Shown here in pieces: positions 31,528-41,400 of a stretch of 64,000 bases of DNA. The position numbers and the translations under genes were made by a program. Location: the NCBI GenBank assembly GCA_963761445.1, contig CAVXHV010000018.1, positions 310,001 through 374,000 of the forward strand, written 5' to 3'. Numbering within the stretch: the stretch's first letter is position 1; each line of letters starts with the position of its first letter. The DNA comes from CAVXHV01 sp963761445. GTDB taxonomy: Bacteria; Planctomycetota; Planctomycetia; Isosphaerales; Isosphaeraceae. The notes beneath the pieces were generated by a model. The model did not search any database and was not told where the DNA came from. It worked only from the letters and a program-made list of their open reading frames with translations.

Positions 31528-33320
31528 ATGATCAATAAAGATCTGAAAAACGAGGTCTTTTCGCGGGTCTTGCCCAAGGTGCGAACTCCGGCGCAGTATG
31601 TCGGGGGCGAGCTCAATAGCATTGCGAAGGACCACAACACCGCCCGCGGGACCGTTTGCCTGGCGTTTCCCGACACTTATTCGCTGGGAATGAGCCATCA
31701 TGGCCTTCAGGTCTTGTACAGCCTGATGAACGAGGCGGGCTGGGCATGTGAGCGAGTGTTCACGCCCTTGCCGGATTTCGAGCTCGGGCTCAAGGACGCG
31801 GGGCTGCCGCTATATAGTCTCGAGACGTTCACGCCTCTGGGCAGGTTTGACGTGCTGGGGTTTTCGCTTCAGTACGAGATCTGTTACACGAACGTGCTGA
31901 CGATGCTCGATCTGGGGGGGCTTGCGCTTCATGCCGAGGATCGCGGGCCCGATGATACCCTCGTGATCGCCGGGGGGCCGGGGGCGCAGAATCCGGAGCT
32001 GCTGGCACCGTTCATCGATCTGTTTGTCATCGGCGACGGCGAGCCGAGCTTGCCGGTTGTGTGCGAGCTGTGGAAGTCGATGCAGACCTCGGACCTCTCC
32101 CGCGCGGAAAAGCTGCAGCGCATCGCCGGCAGCGTCGAGTGGGCTTACGTGCCGCGGTTTTACGAGCCGAACTATGCAGAGGACGGCACGATCGTCGAGA
32201 TCCGGCGGACGCGTGACGACGTGCCGGAGGCGATCAAACCGTGTGTGATCCGCGACCTGGATTCCATTCCGCTGCCCACGCGGCCGGTTGTTCCATTCGT
32301 GGAGACCGCGCACGATCGGATCGCCATCGAGATCATGCGCGGGTGCCCGTGGCTGTGCCGGTTTTGCCAGAGCACCGTGATCAAGCGGCCTCTGCGGCAC
32401 CGCACGGTCGAGACGATCGTGGCTGCGGCCCTCGAGAGCTATCGCTCGACCGGGTACGACGAAATCAGCCTGCTTTCCCTTTCCACGAGCGATTACCCCG
32501 AATTCGAGGAGTTGGTGACGCGGATGAGCGAGGTCTTCACGCCGCTGGGGGTCAAGATCTCGCTTCCCAGCCTGCGCATCACCGAGACGCTCAAGAAGAT
32601 TCCCGCGCTGCTTTCTGAAGGCCGGCGCAGCGGCTTGACCTTGGCGCCGGAGGTGGCGCGGGACGACATGCGGCAGCAGATCCGAAAGCCGATCAACAAC
32701 CAGGACCTCTACGACGGCTGCGCCGAGGCGTTCCGCCGGGGCTGGCGGAAGGTGAAGCTCTATTTCATGTGCGGTCTGCCCGGCGAGCGGCCGGCTGATC
32801 TGGACGGCATTGTGACGATGGCCGAGACGATCGCCCGGATCGGCAAGGACGTGACCGGCCGGTACGCCGACGTGACGGCGAGCGTGTCGAACTTCATCCC
32901 CAAGCCGCACACGGCGTATCAATGGAACGGATTGCAGTCTCGCGACTATTTCCACTGGGCGCATCGGTATCTCAAGTCGAAGGTGCGGGTGCGGTCGGTG
33001 ACAGTGAAGGCCCACGACATCGAGCGGAGCATGCTGGAAGGGATCTTGACCCGAGGAGACCGGCGGGTCGCCGCGGCGCTCGAAGCCGCGTGGTTGCGCG
33101 GGCGCGGCTGGATGCGTGGGGCGAGTACTTCAATCCCCGGCTGTGGTGGGAGACGTTTGCTGATCTCGGGATCGACGTACCCTTTTATAGCCACCGCGAG
33201 CGCCCAATCGACGAGGTGCTGCCGTGGGACCATATTCACATCCGATTCGGCCGCGAGTTCCTGGCCAAGGAACAGTCACGTTCGTTTGCACAGCTCGAGG
33301 AGATGGCAGGGGCGGTGTAG
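31528..33320 (+). CDS. B12-binding-type radical SAM protein (TIGR03960-like), one frame break
   Basis: About 597 residues after repair. The N-terminal half (LAFPDTYSLGMSHHGLQVLYSLMN, IAGGPGAQNPELLAPFIDLFVIGDGE) resembles a cobalamin-binding-like fold. The radical SAM cluster motif is CPWLCRFC, followed by TGYDEISLLSLSTSDY and LPSLRI barrel strands, typical of the TIGR03960 family, often paired with a TIGR03936 partner that I do not see here. The function of the family is not established. ATG 31528 is chosen over 31483, with GGAG 11 bases upstream. Near 33100-33110 (CGCGGGCGCGG) one base seems missing; sense continues as ARLDAWGEYFNPRLWWETF to EEMAGAV and TAG 33318-33320. A possible -10 box TAAGAT is at 31479-31484. 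Confidence 0.85.
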
Positions 33321-33383
33321 GCCAGAGGGGGCACATTCCCTCCGCCGAATTGAGATCGAGCCCGCGTTCGCTGGAGTCTTCGT

Positions 33384-33944
33384 ATGGCGAGTGCAACCAA
33401 GACCAAGTTGATGACCGCCGAGGAGTTCATGGCGGCGGATTTGGGCGAAGGCGTGTTCGAGCTGGTGCGAGGGGAGGTTCAGAAATTGCCACCTGCGATG
33501 CCGGAACATGGGCGTGTCTGCGGTAACGCCTTCTTTGTGCTCGAGACTTACGGACGCCGAACGAAGCTGGGGTACGCTTTGTCGAACGACTCGGCCGTAC
33601 AGACTGAGCACAACCCTGACACGGTGCGCGGGGCGGATGTGTGCTACTACAGCGAAGCTCGCTGGCCTCGCGCTCAGGTTGGTAACCAGTTGCCGCCGGT
33701 GCCGCCGGATCTAGCCGTCGAAGTGGTCTCTCCGGGAAACCGAATCGGCGGAATCATGAAGAAGGTCGCGGAATACCTGCAAGCGGGCGTTCTGCTGGTG
33801 TGGGTGGTTTTCCCAAAGCGAGGCCAGGTCATGATCTTTCGCGCTGTCGACGACGACGCGATCACGCTCCGGAAGAAAGACATCATCCAGAATCTCCCGG
33901 AGCTTCCCGGCTTTCGCTGCTCCGTCAGCGACTTGTTCGTGTGA
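33384..33944 (+). CDS. Uma2-family putative restriction-type endonuclease
   Basis: The 186-residue protein fits the Uma2 family (PD-(D/E)xK nuclease fold), which is expanded in cyanobacteria and planctomycetes. It begins with LMTAEEFMAADLGEGVFELVRGEV. The probable catalytic residues are the Asp of VRGADVCYYS, the Glu of PPDLAVEVVSP and the Lys of GGIMKKVAEYLQAG. The usual ending strand LVWVVFPKRGQVMIF is present. These genes are usually isolated, and no methylase is adjacent here. The target is unknown. Start and length are normal for the family. Confidence 0.88.
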   Translation: MASATKTKLMTAEEFMAADLGEGVFELVRGEVQKLPPAMPEHGRVCGNAFFVLETYGRRTKLGYALSNDSAVQTEHNPDTVRGADVCYYSEARWPRAQVGNQLPPVPPDLAVEVVSPGNRIGGIMKKVAEYLQAGVLLVWVVFPKRGQVMIFRAVDDDAITLRKKDIIQNLPELPGFRCSVSDLFV

Positions 33945-33961
33945 GCCAACGACACTTCGTC

Positions 33962-35716
33962 ATGAGTGACACATCTGCCAGCGCCACGACCCGACCTTCT
34001 CGCTGGCCCTGGGTGGTGCTGGGACTGGGGCTTGTCTGGACGGTCCTGTTGCGCGTGCCCTTGATCATCAATGCCGAGGATCATCTCGACAGCGACCTGG
34101 CCGTGGACGGGTTGACGTTGATCGATGCCGTGAACGGCCAGTGGCGATGGCATTATCCGGGTACGCCGCATATGGGGATCCTGCCTTTATTCTTTTCATA
34201 TCCTCAGGCGCTTGTCTGGGGAGCGAATGCGTTCACACTCGTCAGTGGTGGAACGCTGATCTGGGTATTGATCGTGGCGGGCACATTCGCTCTGGCCTGG
34301 AGAACGTATGGTCCGACCGTTGCCGGCTGGGCGATTCTGCCGCTGATCTTTTCTTCGACGGGCACGATCTGGTTATCGGGACGGATCACCGGGGGGCATT
34401 TGCTGACGCTGGCATGGCACATTCTCGCGCTGGCGGGGTTGTATGCCTGCCTGAGCAAGGGGGGCCTGCTGCGTGCCGCCGCGCTGGGATTCTGGTGCGG
34501 GCTGGGGCTTTATCTCGATATGATGTTTCTATTCACGTTGTTCGGGCTGTTGCCGGCGGCGCTCCTGGGCTGGCTGTGGGGGGGGCGATGGCGTTTGAAA
34601 TTGAGGACGATCGCGGCGTTTCTGTTCGCGATGCTCGCCGGCTACTTGCCTCACGAGGCCGGCAGGATTGTCGATCCGTACGACGCCTATCCCTCTCAGT
34701 TCGTTGCGACGGTTGATGGTGCGGCGATCAAGGAGCATGCGCGACTGCTTGAGTTCAAATGCTTGCCGCGACTAATCGCGGGCACCGAATTGACGACACT
34801 TGATAGTCTAGTACAGCGAGATGGGAACCTTGCCGGAAATCTGCTTCTGGCGCTCCCCGGCTTGGGGGATCGTTCGAGCACGCTTTCGGGACAGGAGTGG
34901 CTGGCCGTTCTTCTATTGGCCGGGTTCATGGTTGCTTTTGCTCGGTTGTTGCTCGAGTGCTTGTGGGGTGCCGGCGCGTGCGAGAGGGCGATCGCGGCGG
35001 GGACTTGCTTGTCGGCGGTGTTGATCGTCGGCGCGTTCCTGCTCAATCGGAACATCTTTAATTCGGACAATTACCGGTACTTGATCTATCTGATCGTTCC
35101 CTGGTCGCTTGGATTCGGGCTCGTGGTGGGCGACCTGGCGAAACGCGGGCCGCTGGGAATTGCAGGGGCGGTCGTGATTGCCGTCGCTCTTGCATCCGTG
35201 ACGACGGACATCGCGGCACGATGGTATCAGGATAACCTTCACTATTTTGACGATGCGTGGCGACCGGTCTCGAGCCCGCGTGCAGAATGGTCGAAGCGGC
35301 GGCTCTGGGCGGTTTACGGTCCGCACGGGTTTGAGAACTTTGAGACTTACGAGATTCCGTCTGACGTCACGCATGTTTTCGGGGGATACTGGGATGTGTA
35401 TCGAATGGCTTTCCTGTCCGGGAAGAGGTTGAGTGGGATACCGTACCCGATCTATCCGAACCGCTTTGCGAATTGGTCACGCGGTCTTGGATCAGGTCAA
35501 GGCAGATTGCTTGTGCTGGGAGTACGAATTGAAAGCGGTACACGGCCGTGGCGCTCGAGGCAGTCAAGAGGATGGATCGAAGAGCTCTACGATCCGGCAT
35601 CGCGGGTCAATTGGCGAGCGCCGTTCGGCGTAGTTTGGCGAAACGACGGGCGTGATGCGGCCGAGCTAGATCGGATCCGTGTTGTGATTCCTTCAGCCGA
35701 TGGCGTGGGGAAGTAG
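33962..35716 (+). CDS. Polytopic membrane protein, GT-C (GT39-like) glycosyltransferase candidate
   Basis: The 584-residue protein has an N-terminal helix (WPWVVLGLGLVWTVLL). A periplasmic loop with HLDSDLAVDGLTLIDAVNG follows, where the acidic pair could be the catalytic Asp motif of GT-C enzymes. About ten further hydrophobic segments (GTLIWVLIVAGTFALAW, LGFWCGLGLYLDMMFLFTLFG, LAVLLLAGFMVAFARLLLE) and a C-terminal extracytoplasmic domain come next. GT-C enzymes use lipid-linked sugars at the outer face of the membrane. Reading frame upstream of 33962 has no membrane features and overlaps the Uma2 gene. The next gene starts two bases after its stop, indicating an operon. Confidence 0.65.
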   Translation: MSDTSASATTRPSRWPWVVLGLGLVWTVLLRVPLIINAEDHLDSDLAVDGLTLIDAVNGQWRWHYPGTPHMGILPLFFSYPQALVWGANAFTLVSGGTLIWVLIVAGTFALAWRTYGPTVAGWAILPLIFSSTGTIWLSGRITGGHLLTLAWHILALAGLYACLSKGGLLRAAALGFWCGLGLYLDMMFLFTLFGLLPAALLGWLWGGRWRLKLRTIAAFLFAMLAGYLPHEAGRIVDPYDAYPSQFVATVDGAAIKEHARLLEFKCLPRLIAGTELTTLDSLVQRDGNLAGNLLLALPGLGDRSSTLSGQEWLAVLLLAGFMVAFARLLLECLWGAGACERAIAAGTCLSAVLIVGAFLLNRNIFNSDNYRYLIYLIVPWSLGFGLVVGDLAKRGPLGIAGAVVIAVALASVTTDIAARWYQDNLHYFDDAWRPVSSPRAEWSKRRLWAVYGPHGFENFETYEIPSDVTHVFGGYWDVYRMAFLSGKRLSGIPYPIYPNRFANWSRGLGSGQGRLLVLGVRIESGTRPWRSRQSRGWIEELYDPASRVNWRAPFGVVWRNDGRDAAELDRIRVVIPSADGVGK

Positions 35717-35718
35717 CG

Positions 35719-38318
35719 GTGTCCAACGAAGCACGTGCGACGAGCGACAGCTCGCCTGGTTTCTTCGAGCCGCGCCCGTGGGGCCGGGCGGATGCGATCG
35801 CGCTTTTGGTCTGGACGATCGCGATCGTCGCGTTTTTCTGGGATGCCGTCAGTCTGCGCGGGGCCCTGTTTTACTTCGACATCACCGAGATCAATTTTCC
35901 TTATCGCGCGTTTTTCGCCCAGGAGCTCAAGGCGGGCCGGTTTTCGCGGTGGTGCCCGGGGCTTTACTGCGGGCTGCCGCTTTTTAGCGAGAGCCAGGTC
36001 GGGTATTTGCATCCGTTTAAATATCTATTTTATCCCTGGATGGAGACCTGGAAGGCGTTCAACCTGGACACGGTGCTTTCGATCTGGCTGACGGGGGTCG
36101 GCAGCTATCTCTGGCTGAGGCGGCATGTCGGGCCGACGGCGGCGCTTGCCGGTGCGGCCATCTTCGGTCTCAGCGGCTATACGTGGGCTCACGTCGTGCA
36201 CACCAGCATGATCAATGCGCTTGCCAGCGTGCCGTTCGTGATCTGGGGATTGGAATACTCGTGGTCGACTGCTCGCTTGAGGGGCGTCGTGGTCGGTGCG
36301 GTCGCAATGGCGTTTGAAACGTTTGCCGGGCATCTTCAGGACGTGTTCTTCACGGCGGGATTGGTGAGTTTTTACGGCATTTATCGTGCTGCGACGGAAA
36401 CGGGCATGGCGCAGCGGGTGCGCGCGTGCTCGGGATGGCCGTCGTGCTGGTCGCGCTGGGAGTTCTGCTTTCGGCGGTGCAGTGGGTGCCGTCCAAGGAA
36501 CTGCTCGATCGATCGCCGCGCGCGGCAGGGCTTATCTGGGAGGATTTGACGTACGCTTCGTGGCACCCGGAGCTGCTACCGACGGTGGTCGTTCGCGAGG
36601 CGTATGGCACGCGCGCCCGCGACACCGACTGGATGGACGGATTTTATCCCTATCACGAGATGAACACATACATAGGGCTGATCGCGATCGTGCTGGCGAT
36701 CACGGGGGCTGTGGGTAAGCCCGGGCGCGACCGGTGGGTGACGTTCTGGGTTTTGCTCTCCGGGCTGGCCCTGGTGTTGATGCTGGGGAAGTTCACGTTC
36801 CTGTTTGACTACGCGAATCGGATTCCGATTGCAGGGAGCTCGCGCGAGCCGGTGCGATTCCACCTCTGGCTGGCAATGGCGGCTGCGGCTCTGGCGGCCG
36901 TCGGGGTCGAGCGCCTGGAGCGCAGCTCAGGGGTGTCGCTGAAGCCTGGATTGGTCGTCGCGGGCTGGCTGATCATGCTGTCGATCCCGATCCTTTGTTA
37001 CCTGTACGCTCCGGTGTGGAAGCAGTTGAGCGGCTCGATTCCGCCGAGAAGCCAGCTCCAATTCCGCTGGCTGGGCCGCGAGCTTGTGATCGCAGTCGCA
37101 CGCACCGTGATCCTGTGCGGATCGGGCTGGGTGGTGGCCTTTGCAGCGAGCCGGATGCGTGGTCGCATCGTCCGCGCGAGGTGGGTTGCGTTGCTGCCGC
37201 TTCTGATCCTCGCCGACCTGTTGGGCTCGCACTGGTATGACGTGCCGACGGTTGCCCCAACCTACTGGACGGAGCCTCCTGAATCGGTTGTCCGGCTGAA
37301 GTCCGATCCTGGTTTGATTCGCGTCTTCGCCAAGGCCGACAAGTCGGCTGCGGAGCCAGGGTACGTCTCCGCACCGATTAATTTCCTCGAGGTGCGAGAT
37401 CAACTGGACTGGAGCCTGCCCCTGGTCTGGAACATTGACGGGGCACGAGGTGAGACGCCCATCATCCCGCAGCGGTATCTGGATTACACGGGGCACGCCT
37501 TGATCGGCGCGGGGCGGTTCGATATCGAGAGCGTCACGCACGTGCTCACGGGGCGGTTGAATCGAGAGAAGATCCTGGCCGTGCCTTCTCAGCCGGTGGG
37601 CAAGGCGTTCATCCACCGCAATGAAACGGCGCTGCCCCGCGTGCGGCTGGTGGGCAAGCCGTTGTACGCCAAGAACGTGACCGAGGCAATGGCCTTTATG
37701 GATCGTCTGACGAAGGTCGATCAACTGCGGCAGCGCCTGATTGTCGAAGACCCGAGGAGGCCATTGCCTGTTGACGCGGAGGCAAGCGGAACGGCGCGGA
37801 TCGCCATGGAGATTCCCGAGCGAATGGTGGTGGAGACGGAGGCAAAATCGGCAGGTTATCTCGTCGTCTCCGACTCGTTCGACCCGGGCTGGTCGGCGAC
37901 CGTCGACGGCCGGCCGGCGAGGATCTACCCGGCGTACTGCGCATTCCGGGCGGTCTATCTTCCGGAGGGGAAGCACACCGTCGTGTTCGAATATGTCCCA
38001 GCGCGGTTCAGGCTGGGGCTTTCGATCAGCCTCTGCGGAATTCCACTGGCAATCTTGCTCTGGTTCTTTCCCCGGCGCTGGGCTGGGCTTGGGGACGAGC
38101 ATCTCGTTCTCGACTGGCCGGCGTGGTGGCAAGCGTGGTATCTCGGCGCGCTCGTCGCGATCGTACTGGTTTCGGTGCCCGGCATCACCCGGCAGGGAGA
38201 ACTCACGAATCAGAGACGGTGGAACAGGAGTTTTCATCAGTTTACCTGGGGAGCGGGCTTAAAGGCGATGCAGCTACAGCAAGGCAACGCAGGACCGGGG
38301 GGAGCGAAAGGGCGGTGA
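35719..38318 (+). CDS. YfhO-like polytopic membrane protein, one frame break
   Basis: About 866 residues after repair. GTG at 35719 lies two bases after the previous stop. The N-terminal half has DITEINFPYRAFFAQELKAG and GLYCGLPLFSESQVGYLHPF, typical of the YfhO family of GT-C-like membrane proteins. Many transmembrane segments follow. Near 36415-36430 the sense frame changes from MAQRVRA to LGMAVVLVALGVLLSAVQW. A soluble C-terminal domain (SDSFDPGWSATVDGRPARI...GKHTVVFEYVP) precedes two last helices. In Gram-positives YfhO glycosylates lipoteichoic acid; here a substrate cannot be named. The last 30 residues look poorly conserved. It probably works with the GT-C-like protein upstream in surface glycan assembly. 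Confidence 0.75.
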
Positions 38319-38346
38319 GGAGATGTGATCGGTGTTCTATGGTTTT

Positions 38347-38419
38347 GATCAGGCTAGGAGTAGGAGGTAAGGGTGAAGCTCGGATCAAGACTAGGGTTAT
38401 GTTAAGATCAGGATTAGTA
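38347..38419 (+). repeat. Three imperfect direct repeats upstream of the S53 gene
   Basis: GATCAGGCTAGGAG (38347), GATCAAGACTAGGG (38383) and GATCAGGATTAGTA (38406) are related 14-base words on the same strand, about 70-140 bases before the S53 start. The intergenic stretch is purine-rich (CTAGGAGTAGGAGGTAAGGG). They may be regulator-binding sites; this is a pattern observation only. Confidence 0.35.
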
Positions 38420-38486
38420 CAGGGATTATGCACCAAGTTGGCTTCGGTGCGGAGACGCACCTGACGGCATTCACCTGGGAAGTTCC

Positions 38487-41400
38487 ATGAATACGATCGC
38501 TCCCCGTCTGCGCGTGCTCCGGCAACGTTGCCTCGGAGGTTCCCGCAATCGGTCCCGCGGTAACAGGCGGTTCGGCGCACGGCTCGACCTGGAGTTCCTG
38601 GAGGCGCGAATCGCGCTCGACGGGGAACATCTATGTCACGAATGCATTTCTGGTTGACTCGAGTGACAACCCGCTTTCCACTGTGAGCGCCGGCGAGGAC
38701 GTCGACATCCAAGTTGATTTCAAAACCCAGGACTTACCGAGTGACGCCTCGTACCGCATTGCCTATACGGTCAACGGAATGACGTTTGACTCGCCTTACA
38801 TTACGTATGGTGCCGGCGATACGGGAACGGTTGGTTGGTATTACCACGATGGGTACGTCATCGCCACGCCCGGCGTCAATCAGGTGACCGTCACCGTCGA
38901 TCCGGACGAGTCCGTACCGGAGACGAGTTATGCCGACAACACGATCAGCTTCAACTTTACGGCGTCCTTACCGACGGTGAATTACCTGACTTACTCGGTC
39001 TCTCAGATTCGCGCGGCCTATAGAATCGACGACATTCCCGACTTCGATGGCGAAACGCCCGATGGAACCGGGCAAACCATTGGCATCGTCGATGCGTTTA
39101 ACGATCCAAGCATTATCACGGATCTCGACGGCTTCGACGAAGCGATGAACATGACGACAAACACGAGCCCGACGTTGTACCAGGCGTACGGGCCCGCGAC
39201 CTCGATCTTGACCGTATTCAATCAGGACGGGACGAACATCACGAATGACATCGCCGACAGCGGCGAAGATGGTGTTCCGGGGTTTGACGACGGGAGCTGG
39301 CAGCTCGAGGAAACACTGGACGTGGAATGGGCGCATGCGATTGCGCCGGGGGCTCATATCGACCTGATCGAATGTAACAGCGAGGACGATCTCTTCACCG
39401 GTGCGACGACGGCAGGACAATTGCCCGGGGTCACGGTGGTCTCGATGAGCTGGATTTTTGGGGAATCCGACTGGAGCGATGGTAGCGCCGAGGCAGGCTA
39501 TGATGCGAATACGTTCGTAACGGCGAGCGGTCACCCTGGGGTCACATTCCTGGCAAGCACCGGCGATGGCGGAACCCCCGGCGGCTATCCGGCGTTCTCG
39601 CCCAATGTGGTCGCAGTCGGCGCGACCGAGCTGACGATGAACGGTGACAGCTACGGCAGCGAAACCGCCTGGAGCTTCCCGGCGCCGAGCACACTCGATA
39701 ACGGCAGTGGATCGTACTCACAATCCGGCTCGTGGGCACCAGGGTCGGGTGGATTTAGCGGCACGTTTAGCACCGCGGCCGGCGGCAGCGACAGCACGGC
39801 GGAATGGACGACGTCGATCACCTCGTCGGAAGAAGGTTGGCTCGGCGGCGTCGAGGTGTCAGCGACCTGGGTGCCAGGTGCCGGCAACGCAACGAACGCG
39901 ACTTACCAGATCTATGACGGTTCGCCGGAGAGCGGCACTTTGCTGGACACGGTGAGCGTCGATCAGACAGTAGCGCCGCAGGGCACGGCAGACGGTAACA
40001 CGCAGTTCCAGGAGCTGGGTGATTACTATCCCCAGAGCGGCACGATCACCGTCGTCCTGGATGCGGGCTCTGCAAACGGTAGCGTGGTTGCCGACGCGGT
40101 CGGCATTGCGCCCGCATGGGCCACCGCGGGAGGTCAGAGCCAGTACGAATCCGAGCCTGCATACCAGCTTCCCGTGCAGAGCACGGGATTCCGCACGACA
40201 CCCGACGTGAGCTTCAACGGAAGCAGCAATAGCGGGGTGACGTGTTTCGAGAACGGCCGGCTCAATTACGACTATTACGGGACGAGCCTCTCCAGTCCAT
40301 GCTGGGCCGGCCTGATCGCCATCGTGGACCAGGGACGTGTGGAAGAGGGCGCCTCGGTTCTCGACAGCGCGGCCGATCCGATGCAAACCCTGGAGGCTCT
40401 CTACAGCCTTCCCTCGAGCGATTTCCACGAGATCACGACCGGTTACAATGGTCTGTTTGCGGCCGGGCCCAGCTACAACGAGCTCACGGGCCTGGGCTCG
40501 CCGATTGCCAATCTGCTGGTGCCGGACCTGGTGTCGTACGATACGGCAGGCACGCAGCTTGTCATTACAGCAGAGCCGCCTTCGAGTGTGACCGCCGGCA
40601 GCGAATTCGGGCTCACGGTGTCGGTTGAGAACGGCTCGGGCGACGTCCTCACGAACTACAGCGGAGATGTGACGATCACGCTGGCGAGCAACCCGGGCAC
40701 CGGCACGCTGGGCGGAACATTCGCCCTTCCCGTGACGAACGGCACGGCCAGTTTTTCCGACCTGACCCTGGATACGGCTGGGATGGGTTATACGCTGCGG
40801 GCCAGCAGTAGCGGCCTGGCGAGTTTGGTCACCAGCGCGTTCAACGTGACGCCCGCCGCTGCCTACAAGCTCGTGCTCTCGACGGAGCCGTCATCGACGG
40901 CGACGGCCGGGCAGGCATTCTCGACTCAGCCGGTCGTCGAAGAAGAAGATCAGTACGGCAACATCGAGACGACCGATGACAGCACCGACGTGACGGTGTC
41001 GCTCGAGAGCGGCCTTGGGCCGCTCGAAGGTACCGCGATGGTGACTCTCTCCGCGGGCGTGGCGGTTTTCTCGAACCTGGCTGACAACAAGGCCGAGAGC
41101 ATCACACTCCTCTTCCAGAGCGGCAGTCTGAAGGCGGCCACGTCGAGCGGAGTCGACGTGAGCGCGGCGGCGCCCTTCCAGTTGGTGATCGAGACGCAAC
41201 CTTCCAGTGTGGCGACGGCCGGCCAGGCGTTCCTCGTGCAGCCAGTGATTCTCGAAGAAGACCAGTACGGCAACATCGAGACGACCGACAACTACACGGT
41301 CGTGACCGTGTCGCTCTCGAGCGGGACAGGCCCGCTCCAGGGAACGGCGTCCGTCACGGTCTCGGACGGAGAGGCGAGCTTCGCAAACCTGGCCGACGAC

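Noticed and set aside
31810..33015. Minus-strand frame of 401 codons
   Set aside because: Antisense to the radical SAM gene; composition typical of a shadow frame.
36927..38237. Minus-strand frame of 436 codons
   Set aside because: Antisense to the YfhO-like gene; no domain.
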